Shown here piece by piece: positions 25,718-32,440 of a DNA stretch of 37,986 nt. The stretch is from Candidatus Omnitrophota bacterium (GTDB lineage: Bacteria > Omnitrophota > Gorgyraeia > Gygaellales > Profunditerraquicolaceae): assembly GCA_023228185.1 (NCBI GenBank), contig JALOBQ010000001.1, positions 8,032 through 46,017 on the forward strand, read 5' to 3'. Positions within the stretch are counted from its first letter, which is position 1, and each line of letters begins with the position of its first letter. The position numbers were made by a program, and so were the translations under genes. Below the pieces are notes generated by a model. The model ran no database searches. It saw only the letters and a list, made by a program, of their open reading frames with translations, and was not told the DNA's origin.

Positions 25718-25783
25718 ATCTAATTTAATTAGCTGATCCGCATATTAATTTCAGGCATACAATTTACCAAGCGTAGAATAAAT

Positions 25784-25812
25784 ATAATACCACAAATACC
25801 ACAGGAATCCAA
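25784..25812 (-). promoter_or_regulatory. Promoter for DUF1015-accD run
   Basis: The minus strand has TTGGAT (25812-25807), a 17-base spacer and TATTAT (25789-25784) with a TG extended -10. The leader to the ATG at 25717 would be about 60 bases. The -35 matches only half of the consensus, so the -10 carries the call. Confidence 0.65.
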
Positions 25813-25837
25813 TATCTTATCAACGATTATTTTCCGT

Positions 25838-26101
25838 TTAGCTGTGGTGCGGGCAATTATGGCAGCCTGCTTTTGATTTTGAACAACCACTTTGCTCTGA
25901 ATGATGGGAAGATTTGCTGGATTTTTTGTAATCTGTGGCGTAAAAACCAGAACCCTTAAAAATAAAACCGCCTGTGCTGCTGATCAGTTTCTTTACTTTT
26001 TTGCCGCAGCGTGGGCATTTGGTAATCGGTTTTGCTGTTATTGATTGCAAGATATCAAATTTATGTTTACAACTTAAACACTCATATTCATATGTTGGCA
26101 T
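25838..26101 (-). CDS. FmdB family zinc ribbon protein
   Basis: This small 87-residue protein starts MPTYEYECLSCKHKF, the standard opening of FmdB-type regulatory zinc ribbons, with Cys8/Cys11 and a second pair in KCPRCGKK. The GGFIFKGSGFYATDYK segment is also family-typical. A Ser/His/Cys-rich tail (GCSKSKAGCHNCPHHS) could bind additional metal. Function is unknown in most bacteria; a role in regulating formamidase was proposed in Methylophilus. It lies 55 bases after dnaJ, separated by hexamer and heptamer repeats. Confidence 0.88.
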   Translation of the reverse strand: MPTYEYECLSCKHKFDILQSITAKPITKCPRCGKKVKKLISSTGGFIFKGSGFYATDYKKSSKSSHHSEQSGCSKSKAGCHNCPHHS

Positions 26102-26112
26102 TTTGTCCTCTT

Positions 26113-26140
26113 CTCAGCTGTCAGCCATCAGCAACCAGCT
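26113..26140 (-). repeat. Four tandem heptamers (RGCTGAN type) downstream of dnaJ
   Basis: Read on the minus strand, 26140-26113 is AGCTGGT, TGCTGAT, GGCTGAC, AGCTGAG, four back-to-back heptamers of one pattern. The same pattern occurs inside miaB at 34945-34979. Confidence 0.75.
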
Positions 26141-26162
26141 TTTCTTTACCTTTACCTTACCT
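26137..26162 (-). repeat. Tandem AGGTAA-type hexamers overlapping the dnaJ stop
   Basis: On the minus strand the array AGGTA-AGGTAA-AGGTAA-AGAAAA begins at the last sense codon of dnaJ (AGG) and supplies its stop (TAA at 26159-26157). A related hexamer array ending in AGAAAA forms a hairpin on the other side of dnaJ. Confidence 0.65.
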
Positions 26163-27287
26163 AGATATTTTAGAACCAATAACCTCGCCGCTGGCGCGGG
26201 CAAACTCTTCCATTAATTGCCTTTGTTGAGCTGAAAGTTTTGCCGGAATCTCTATATTAACCCTGACTAATTCATCTCCAAAATCCCGGGAATGCAAATC
26301 AGGTATCCCCTTGCCTTTTAAACGGAAAATTTTATCCGCTTGCGTACCCGGAGGGATTTTCATAGTTATTCGGCCTTCTAAAGAAGGAACTTCAACCTCG
26401 CCGCCTAAAACAGCTTTGGTTAAACTAATATTTATGGATGTAATAATATCGTTATGGTGGCGTTCAAAAATATCATGCGGTTTTACCTCAATAATCACAT
26501 AAAGATCTCCGCGGCTACTTGTTCCTGCTTCGCCTTCCTGACGAACGCGCAGTTGCGATGAATTATCCACGCCGGGAGGAATTTTAACCTTAATTTTTTT
26601 AGTTTCTTTTACCCTGCCTTCACCGCGGCATTGCGGGCAGGCAGAAGCGATAATTGAACCTTCACCGGCGCAACGCGGGCAAGTTTGGGCAAGTTGAAAA
26701 AAACCATTAGAAACTACTGTCCTGCCCGAACCCCTGCATTGAGGACACGTGCTTTTTTTGGTCCCGGGTTTAGCGCCACTACCGGAACAAACCGGACAGG
26801 TTTCATAACGCGGCACGCTGATAATCTTTTCCACGCCTTCTGCGGCTTCTTCTAAAGTTATGCTTATGGCAATCTGTAAATCCCTGCCGCGGCGCCTTGC
26901 CGATGGGCCCCTTGATTGATGAGAACCAAAAACATCAAACCCCAGGTCACCGAATATTTCTTCGAATATCCCCCCATTTCCACCGCCGCTCATATTGCTA
27001 AAGATACTGCTGAAATCAGCGTCCTTAAAGATATCTTCCTGAGCGTATTTTTGATCTATCCCGGAATGGCCGTATTTATCATAAAGATCGCGTTTTTGCG
27101 AATCAGAAAGCACAGCGTAAGATTCAGAAATTTCTTTAAACCTTTCTTCAGCGTCTTTTTTTTGTTCCGCAGGCACGCGGTCAGGATGGAACTTAAGCGC
27201 CATTTCCCGATAAGCTTTTTTAATTTCTTCGGCGGAAGCTGCTTTTGTAACCCCCAGCATTTCATAATAATCGCGTTTACTTGTCAT
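26157..27287 (-). CDS. dnaJ: Chaperone DnaJ
   Basis: DnaJ delivers substrates to DnaK and stimulates its ATPase. The 376 residues show the J domain (1-70, HPD at 34-36), a Gly/Phe-rich linker (about 75-130), and four CxxCxGxG-type zinc motifs (CPVCSGSG, CPQCRGSG, CPRCAGEG, CPQCRGEG). C-terminal substrate-binding domains follow. It is a type I DnaJ of normal length. It follows dnaK across a strong hairpin with a T-rich tract, and I see no clear Shine-Dalgarno before the ATG. Its stop codon lies in a short tandem repeat. Confidence 0.97.
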   Translation of the reverse strand: MTSKRDYYEMLGVTKAASAEEIKKAYREMALKFHPDRVPAEQKKDAEERFKEISESYAVLSDSQKRDLYDKYGHSGIDQKYAQEDIFKDADFSSIFSNMSGGGNGGIFEEIFGDLGFDVFGSHQSRGPSARRRGRDLQIAISITLEEAAEGVEKIISVPRYETCPVCSGSGAKPGTKKSTCPQCRGSGRTVVSNGFFQLAQTCPRCAGEGSIIASACPQCRGEGRVKETKKIKVKIPPGVDNSSQLRVRQEGEAGTSSRGDLYVIIEVKPHDIFERHHNDIITSINISLTKAVLGGEVEVPSLEGRITMKIPPGTQADKIFRLKGKGIPDLHSRDFGDELVRVNIEIPAKLSAQQRQLMEEFARASGEVIGSKISR

Positions 27288-27292
27288 TATTT

Positions 27293-27372
27293 TGCTAAAA
27301 ATAATAATAAAATAGGTAGAGGTGAAGGTAAAGAAAACCTGTTATTTTTCTTTTATCTCTACCTCTACCTAT
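27293..27372 (-). terminator. Hairpin with T-rich tail between dnaK and dnaJ
   Basis: On the minus strand ATAGGTAGAGGT (27372-27361) pairs perfectly with ACCTCTACCTAT (27323-27312), and the stem extends imperfectly inward. A T-rich stretch (TTTATTATTATTATTTTT) follows. This has the form of an intrinsic terminator, probably partial because dnaJ lies just beyond. Both arms are built of AGGTRR hexamers. Confidence 0.7.
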
Positions 27373-27381
27373 AGCTATATT

Positions 27382-29292
27382 TTACTTTTCCTCCTTAAAC
27401 TCTGCGTCAATCACATCATCAGGCTTCTTATCTTCCTGCTTAGGCTGATCAGTTCCATCGCTTTCAGGAGCTGCCTGGGCGCTTGCCTGTTGTTGCTGCT
27501 TGGCAGCAGCCTGCTTATAAATTTCTTCGGCAAGTTTGTGCGAAACCTTGGTCAACTCTTCAGTGCCCTTCTTAACCCGGTCGACATTTTTATCTTTGAT
27601 CGCGCTTTTTAGATCATTGATCTTTGCTTCAATATCGCCGCGTTCAGCTGAACTTACCTTATCGCCATAATCTTTAAGCGATTTTTCCGTCGCGTAGATC
27701 AGGTTATCCGCCTGATTAATTGTTTCCACTTCCTCTTTTTTCTTGGTGTCATCAGCGGCGAATTTCTCAGCGTCACGCACCATTTTTTCAATCTCTTCTT
27801 TGGAAAGTTTTCTCGGTGCGGTTATCTTGATCGATTGCTCTTTGCCTGTTCCTAAATCCTTGGCGGAAACATGCACGATGCCGTTGGCGTCAATATCAAA
27901 AGCCACCTCAACTTGCGGCACGCCGCGCGGAGCAGCTGGAATACCGACTAAATCGAACCTGCCTAACTCAACATTACCTTCAGCGTCAGCGATCGCGCGC
28001 TCACCCTGAATAACGCGGATCGTTACCGCGGTCTGATTATCGGCGGCGGTTGAAAAGATCTGGGATTTCCGCGTCGGGATAGTGGTATTTCTTTCGATCA
28101 ATTTGGTATTCACTCCGCCTAAAGTCTCAATACCTAATGATAAAGGCGTAACGTCAAGCAATAACACATCCTTAACTTCACCTTTAATGATCGCCGCTTG
28201 AACTGCCGCGCCCAAAGCAACGCACTCCATTGGGTCAACTCCGCGCTCAATTTTCTGGCCTGTGCAATCTTCCACGAATTTCTGCACAATAGGCATACGC
28301 GTTGGGCCGCCGACCATAATAATTTTGTCTATACCCTTATCGTCAAAATTCACGCCTTCTTTCTCAAAAGCGGCTTTAGCATCTTTTAAAGCATGCTCCA
28401 ACGGGCCACGGCAACGTTCGATAATCGAACCGACTAATTCTTCAAGCTTCGCGCGATTAATCGGCATCGTCAAATGTTTCGGGCCCGAAGCATCAGCTGT
28501 GATAAAAGGAAGGTTGATATCCGTAGTCAAGGTGCTGGAAAGCTCAACTTTTGCTTTTTCAGCAGCCTCACGTAAACGTTGCATCGCCATTTTATCGTTC
28601 TTTAAATCAATTCCTGTATCGCGCTTAAACTCCTTGGCAATATAATCAATCAGCACATTATCCATATCCGTGCCGCCAAGCTGGGTATCGCCGCTTGTCG
28701 CCATAACTTTAAAACCACCCTCTTTCCACATTTCCATAATTGTAACGTCAAGCGTGCCGCCGCCTAAATCAAAAACAAGAATTTTAAGCTCTTTGCCGGC
28801 TTTTTCCAGACCATAAGCCAGGCAAGCTGCCGTCGGCTCATTAATAATCCTTAAGACTTTCAAACCGGCGATTTCACCGGCATCTTTAGTTGCCTGCCTT
28901 TGATTATCGTCAAAATAAGCAGGGCAGGTAATTACAACTTCTTCAACTGTATCACCCAAATAGTTCTCAGCGTCCTGTTTCACTTTCTGCAAAATAAACG
29001 CCGAAATCTGTTGAGGCGTGTATTCTTTACCATAAGCTTTGAATTTAAAATCCGTGCCCATCTTTCTTTTTGCCGCCTGAATTGTCCCTTCAGCGTTAAT
29101 CGCTGCCTGGCGCCTTGCCGGCTCACCGACTAAACGCTGGCCATCCTTTGTGAAAGCAACGTATGAAGGAAACGCTTTTCCTGAAGCAACGCCCGCGCCT
29201 TCAGCACTTGGGATAATCACCGGCCTACCACCTTCCATTGCCGCAGCAGCAGAATTTGATGTACCTAAATCAATTCCAATAATTTTAGCCAT
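27382..29292 (-). CDS. dnaK: Chaperone DnaK (Hsp70)
   Basis: DnaK is the ATP-driven Hsp70 chaperone. The 636 residues have the nucleotide-binding domain (GIDLGTSNSAAA at 6-17, VFDLGGGTLDVTI, IIMVGGPTRMPIVQ), the linker DVLLLDVTPLSLGIETLGG, the substrate-binding domain, and a Gln/Ala-rich lid ending DDVIDAEFKEE. The start at 29292 is set by AGGAGG six bases upstream; an in-frame ATG at 29307 overlaps that site and is rejected. The N-terminal region reads EGAGVASGKAFPSYVAF, longer than the E. coli equivalent. It follows grpE after two GC-rich hairpins. Confidence 0.97.
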   Translation of the reverse strand: MAKIIGIDLGTSNSAAAAMEGGRPVIIPSAEGAGVASGKAFPSYVAFTKDGQRLVGEPARRQAAINAEGTIQAAKRKMGTDFKFKAYGKEYTPQQISAFILQKVKQDAENYLGDTVEEVVITCPAYFDDNQRQATKDAGEIAGLKVLRIINEPTAACLAYGLEKAGKELKILVFDLGGGTLDVTIMEMWKEGGFKVMATSGDTQLGGTDMDNVLIDYIAKEFKRDTGIDLKNDKMAMQRLREAAEKAKVELSSTLTTDINLPFITADASGPKHLTMPINRAKLEELVGSIIERCRGPLEHALKDAKAAFEKEGVNFDDKGIDKIIMVGGPTRMPIVQKFVEDCTGQKIERGVDPMECVALGAAVQAAIIKGEVKDVLLLDVTPLSLGIETLGGVNTKLIERNTTIPTRKSQIFSTAADNQTAVTIRVIQGERAIADAEGNVELGRFDLVGIPAAPRGVPQVEVAFDIDANGIVHVSAKDLGTGKEQSIKITAPRKLSKEEIEKMVRDAEKFAADDTKKKEEVETINQADNLIYATEKSLKDYGDKVSSAERGDIEAKINDLKSAIKDKNVDRVKKGTEELTKVSHKLAEEIYKQAAAKQQQQASAQAAPESDGTDQPKQEDKKPDDVIDAEFKEEK

Positions 29293-29307
29293 CGCTAACC
29301 TCCTCAT

Positions 29308-29337
29308 TTTTCCCCTGCATCCGGCGCTTGGGGAAAA
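29308..29337. repeat. GC-rich inverted repeat in the dnaK leader
   Basis: TTTTCCCC and GGGGAAAA form a perfect 8-bp inverted repeat with a 14-base loop, ending just upstream of the dnaK Shine-Dalgarno. It could be a processing or stability element between grpE and dnaK, or a structure that affects dnaK translation. Confidence 0.6.
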
Positions 29338-29340
29338 TTA

Positions 29341-29359
29341 CCCCGAGCTCCACGAGGGG
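29341..29359. repeat. Second GC-rich hairpin between grpE and dnaK
   Basis: CCCC-(11)-GGGG with a nested CTC/GAG pairing (minus strand CCCCTCGTGGAGCTCGGGG) lies between the grpE stop and the first dnaK hairpin. No T-run follows, so it is not a standard terminator. Confidence 0.5.
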
Positions 29360-29368
29360 AAACTTAAT

Positions 29369-29938
29369 TTATGTTGTTTTTTTAGAAACTTTCACTTTCG
29401 CGGTCCTTAAAACCCGCTCATTAATTAAATACCCTTTTTGCAACACCTCTACAATCGTATGTTCCGGAAGATCTTTATCTTCAACCTGCATCAAAGCCTC
29501 ATGGAAATTCGGATCGAATATTTTTCCTTCCGCTTCCAAAGGTTTTACGCCATGCTCCTTAAGCATTTCATATAAATGCGCCAGGATCATTTCTACGCCT
29601 TTAAGAAAAGCTTCAAAATCCTGCTTTGTTGATTCTGCCAGGTTAACTGTCCGCTCAAGGTCATCTAAAACATTTAAAAGGTCTAAAACCAGGCCCTCGT
29701 TGGCAAACTTAATAAAATCCTGTTTTTCTCTTTCTAAACGTTTGCGGATATTTTCCAGATCCGCCTGATTTCTCAACATCCGATCCTGCATTTCCACGCT
29801 CTTTTTTGCCTCTTGCAAAAGCGCCAGATATTCAGATTCCTTTAAGCTGACAATCTTTTCTTCTTTAACTGCGGCGCTTATCTCTTCCTTTTCAGCCCCA
29901 TGCTTATGATTATTTTTATCGTTTTTGATCTCTTCCAT
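29369..29938 (-). CDS. grpE: Nucleotide exchange factor GrpE
   Basis: GrpE exchanges ADP for ATP on DnaK. The protein has a charged N-terminus, a long coiled coil (about 30-85, including RNQADLENIRKRLEREKQ), a four-helix middle and the C-terminal beta domain (GVKPLEAEGKIFDPNFHEAL, LINERVLRTAKVKVSK). I use the ATG at 29938 (189 residues); a TTG start 21 bases upstream would overlap hrcA and lacks a ribosome binding site, whereas GAGGAG in the hrcA end lies 11 bases before this ATG. It follows hrcA by five bases. Confidence 0.95.
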   Translation of the reverse strand: MEEIKNDKNNHKHGAEKEEISAAVKEEKIVSLKESEYLALLQEAKKSVEMQDRMLRNQADLENIRKRLEREKQDFIKFANEGLVLDLLNVLDDLERTVNLAESTKQDFEAFLKGVEMILAHLYEMLKEHGVKPLEAEGKIFDPNFHEALMQVEDKDLPEHTIVEVLQKGYLINERVLRTAKVKVSKKTT

Positions 29939-29943
29939 AGTCT

Positions 29944-30681
29944 TTAAATCTCCTCGCAAATTTGGCTAAGGCAATCGGAGATATACTCCATCGTGGGAAT
30001 AATGTGGTTATATTGCATACGCATCGGCCCCAAAACCGCCAATCTTCCTGAAGAATGGTTTTTCATTTTGCAACTTGCGACAATCAATGAACAATTTTCC
30101 ATTTCCGGAAACCCCAGTTCGCTTCCAATGTAAACCTTGACCTTACCGGTAAAATCGCGATTAATGATCTTGAGCAATTGTTGTTTTTCTTCAACCATCT
30201 TAATTAACAATTTAATCCGGGAAACATCCTTGAATTCAGGCTGTTCCAATATATAACTAAGGCCCTTATAGAAAAATTTGTCCTGCCATTCCAGGAAAGA
30301 CGCGATACCGGCGTAATGCGTGATCTCGGAGATTACTTCAGAAGTATTCTCCAGCGCGTCATCAAATTTACCGATCTTTCTATTGCATTCTTTAATAATG
30401 CGCTCTTTTTCTTCGGTAAGAAGGTCAATCTGCTGAAAAAGGTAATCCAGGTAATACCTGTAGCCCTTATCAGTAGGCACCCTTCCTCCGGAAGTATAAG
30501 GATGTTTTAAAAAACCGGCCTCTTCCAGATCCATGAAGATATTTCTGATTGTCGCTGAGCTCAAATCAAATTCTCTGGCAATCTCATCAGAAGCAACCGG
30601 AAGCGCGTTTTTGATATAACGGTTTATCGCCGTATGCAATACCGCTTTTTTCCTTGAATTATAGTCAACTTTTCGCACCAT
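29944..30681 (-). CDS. hrcA: Heat-inducible transcription repressor HrcA (compact form)
   Basis: HrcA represses heat-shock genes by binding CIRCE operators and is kept active by GroEL. The 245 residues have the N-terminal winged helix (about 1-80: ALPVASDEIAREFDLSSATIRN, SGGRVPTDKGYRYYLDYL) and a GAF-like core ending GRLAVLGPMRMQYNHIIPTMEYIS. Usual HrcA is about 340 residues; the shortfall is in the middle, where the inserted dimerisation domain normally lies. Two CIRCE-like boxes and a promoter lie directly upstream, so autoregulation is expected. It is first in hrcA-grpE-dnaK-dnaJ. Confidence 0.9.
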   Translation of the reverse strand: MVRKVDYNSRKKAVLHTAINRYIKNALPVASDEIAREFDLSSATIRNIFMDLEEAGFLKHPYTSGGRVPTDKGYRYYLDYLFQQIDLLTEEKERIIKECNRKIGKFDDALENTSEVISEITHYAGIASFLEWQDKFFYKGLSYILEQPEFKDVSRIKLLIKMVEEKQQLLKIINRDFTGKVKVYIGSELGFPEMENCSLIVASCKMKNHSSGRLAVLGPMRMQYNHIIPTMEYISDCLSQICEEI

Positions 30682-30692
30682 TTGTCATTCCT

Positions 30693-30719
30693 TTAGCGCT
30701 CTTGCTTAATCAATGCTAA
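30693..30719. promoter_or_regulatory. CIRCE-like operator 1 (imperfect)
   Basis: TTAGCGCTC-N9-CAATGCTAA against the consensus TTAGCACTC-N9-GAGTGCTAA: one mismatch in the left arm and two in the right. It starts at the predicted transcription start and ends 12 bases before the hrcA ATG, a standard place for CIRCE. Confidence 0.75.
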
Positions 30720-30725
30720 AAATTA

Positions 30726-30753
30726 ATATTAACATGAAAGCGTCCTTTGTCAA
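30726..30753 (-). promoter_or_regulatory. Sigma70-type promoter of hrcA-grpE-dnaK-dnaJ
   Basis: The minus strand has a perfect TTGACA (30753-30748), a 16-base spacer and TAATAT (30731-30726). The predicted start near 30719 coincides with CIRCE 1, and CIRCE 2 lies just upstream of the -35 box. Confidence 0.75.
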
Positions 30754-30775
30754 TATCTTAAGTTACCTGAAATTG

Positions 30776-30802
30776 TTAGCAGTCTTAAGGCAAGAGTGCT
30801 AA
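30776..30802. promoter_or_regulatory. CIRCE operator 2 (one mismatch)
   Basis: TTAGCAGTC-N9-GAGTGCTAA matches the CIRCE consensus at 17 of 18 arm positions with the exact 9-base spacer. It lies between the HspR-like gene and the hrcA promoter, upstream of the -35 box. Confidence 0.88.
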
Positions 30803-30829
30803 AATCTGCTTAAAAAAAATTGTCAAAGA

Positions 30830-31072
30830 TCACTTCTTAAGAATAAATTTAACGCCGTGGATATTAACATGTTTTTCCTGCATCAGGTAGTAAACATATT
30901 CCAACCTTTTAATATCCCTCAGCGAATAAAGGCGGCTTTTTTTACCCATTCTTCTTGGCCGGACAATTCCAGCCTTATCCAGCTGGCGCAATGTCCAAAT
31001 CGGTATATCTAAAAGCTTGCAGACTACGCCGATGATATAAACAGGCTCACTTGCGCTGATTTTTAAACTCAT
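30830..31072 (-). CDS. MerR-family regulator, HspR-like (short)
   Basis: The 80-residue protein is a single MerR-type winged helix: VYIIGVVCKLLDIPIWTLRQ (helix-turn-helix, 11-30), GIVRPRRMGKKSRLYSLRDI (wing, 35-54) and a final helix with EKHVNIHGVKFIL. The LR-x-x-D/E-x-x-G-x-V-x-P-R and VN-x-x-G-(V/I)-K patterns are those of HspR, the repressor of dnaK operons in actinobacteria, Helicobacter and Campylobacter. It lacks the longer C-terminal tail of those proteins. Its position directly before hrcA-grpE-dnaK-dnaJ supports a heat-shock role. I found no match to the HspR site HAIR (CTTGAGT-N7-ACTCAAG) nearby. Confidence 0.78.
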   Translation of the reverse strand: MSLKISASEPVYIIGVVCKLLDIPIWTLRQLDKAGIVRPRRMGKKSRLYSLRDIKRLEYVYYLMQEKHVNIHGVKFILKK

Positions 31073-31107
31073 CTTAATCGCCTATGCGCCTTTCTTATTA
31101 CAAAGAT

Positions 31108-31136
31108 AATTTAACACAAAAAAATAAATTTGTCAA
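31108..31136 (-). promoter_or_regulatory. Promoter for the HspR-like gene
   Basis: The minus strand has a perfect TTGACA (31136-31131), a 17-base spacer and TAAATT (31113-31108). The predicted leader to the ATG at 31072 is about 30 bases. Confidence 0.7.
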
Positions 31137-31153
31137 GAAAAATGATTATTTTT

Positions 31154-31168
31154 GTTAGATAATCTAAC
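31154..31168. repeat. 15-bp palindrome at the hflX end, upstream of the HspR-like promoter
   Basis: GTTAGATAATCTAAC is a perfect 7-1-7 inverted repeat that spans the hflX stop codon and lies 17 bases before the -35 box of the next gene. Its one-base loop makes an RNA hairpin unlikely; a dimeric regulator site is more plausible. Confidence 0.5.
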
Positions 31169-32423
31169 AGATAACTTTTACCCCTTCTTCGGCAATGATC
31201 CTTTCGTAAAGAGCTTCCGGTAGGGACAATTCAACATCAATACCTTCGCTTTTATACTTTATGTTTTTAATTTTACCTTTGCGGTAAAAAAAGTTAACCA
31301 GATCCATACGCTTATGCGTAAGCAAAAGGTGCATATCGCGCATACGGCCGTTAAACGCCTTTTCCATACCGATCAACAAAACATCCAAATTCTCTTTATT
31401 CTTCGCGGAAATCGGAATTGCGTCAGGAAAATCCCGTAGCATACTCTGCATAAAATTATCTTCAGTAAAAAGATCAGTTTTATTAAGCACGGTGAGCATC
31501 GGTTTATCCTGAATGCCCAATTCTTCTAACACATCCAGCACAGCATGATTGTGCTGATCTATCTGCGGGTTGAAAGCATCAAGCACATGGATCAGTAAAT
31601 CCGCGTCCAGCGTTTCTTCCAGAGTAGCTTTAAAAGCGTCTATCAGATGATGCGGTAGTTGGTGCAGAAAACCCACAGTATCGGAAATTACCACTAACTG
31701 TCCGTTAGCTAATTTAAGGCTCTTAGAAACAGTATCCAAGGTAGTAAAAAGTTTATCGGAAGTTGTTTGATTGCCTAAAGTAAGCGCGTTTAAAAGCGTT
31801 GATTTACCCGCGGAAGTATAACCTACCAGGACAACCGAAGGTAAATTATTATCTTTTCTGCGTTTCTTCGTGTTTTGCCTGTGCAAGCTGAATTGTTTCA
31901 GATCTTCTTTTAATTTAGCGATTCTTTTGCGGATCTGCCGGCGATCGGTTTCTAACTTTTGTTCACCCGGGCCGCGCGTTCCGATACCACCGCCTAAACG
32001 CGAAAGCTCTGCTCCTTTACCGGATAATCGCGGAAGAAGATATTCCAGTTGCGCCAACTCTACCTGCATTGAACCTTCCGGGCTTTTGGCGCGGCAAGAA
32101 AAAATATCTAAGATCAGTTGGGTGCGGTCAATTATTTTTATTCCTAAAAATCGCTCTAAATTTCTTTGCTGAGTGCCGCTCAAATCATGGCTAAAGATAA
32201 CCAGCTTTACTTCTTCTTCCTGAACAAAGGAATTGATCTCTTCTAATTTACCCTTGCCGATAAGGTAATTCGGCGTAGGCTTATCGCGGACAACGATGAT
32301 ATTCTGGACGACCGAAGCGCCGGCGGAAAACGCCAATTCTTCCATCTCCGAGGCAAGATCGGCAATTGGCCAATCGGAATTTTCATTTCTTAACTGCACG
32401 CTGACAAGTATTGTCTTTTCCAT
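31164..32423 (-). CDS. hflX: Ribosome-associated GTPase HflX
   Basis: HflX binds the 50S subunit and splits stalled ribosomes under stress. The 419 residues have the N-terminal HflX domain (PTPNYLIGKGKLEEI, LSGTQQRNLE), the glycine-rich linker LSRLGGGIGTRGPGEQKLETDRR (138-162), and the G domain with G1 GYTSAGKST (201-209), G3 DTVG, G4 NKTD and G5 SAK. A short C-terminal region follows. It begins 17 bases after miaA; E. coli has hfq between the two, but there is no room for it here. Confidence 0.96.
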   Translation of the reverse strand: MEKTILVSVQLRNENSDWPIADLASEMEELAFSAGASVVQNIIVVRDKPTPNYLIGKGKLEEINSFVQEEEVKLVIFSHDLSGTQQRNLERFLGIKIIDRTQLILDIFSCRAKSPEGSMQVELAQLEYLLPRLSGKGAELSRLGGGIGTRGPGEQKLETDRRQIRKRIAKLKEDLKQFSLHRQNTKKRRKDNNLPSVVLVGYTSAGKSTLLNALTLGNQTTSDKLFTTLDTVSKSLKLANGQLVVISDTVGFLHQLPHHLIDAFKATLEETLDADLLIHVLDAFNPQIDQHNHAVLDVLEELGIQDKPMLTVLNKTDLFTEDNFMQSMLRDFPDAIPISAKNKENLDVLLIGMEKAFNGRMRDMHLLLTHKRMDLVNFFYRKGKIKNIKYKSEGIDVELSLPEALYERIIAEEGVKVIC

Positions 32424-32440
32424 AAATTATGATCTTTTTC

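Noticed and set aside
26916..27374. Plus-strand open frame of 152 codons
   Set aside because: Antisense to dnaJ and across the dnaK-dnaJ hairpin; Phe/Ile-rich shadow.
30682..31163. HAIR site for HspR (CTTGAGT-N7-ACTCAAG)
   Set aside because: I scanned both gaps by eye on both strands and found only partial CTTAAG-like words, not the paired arms.
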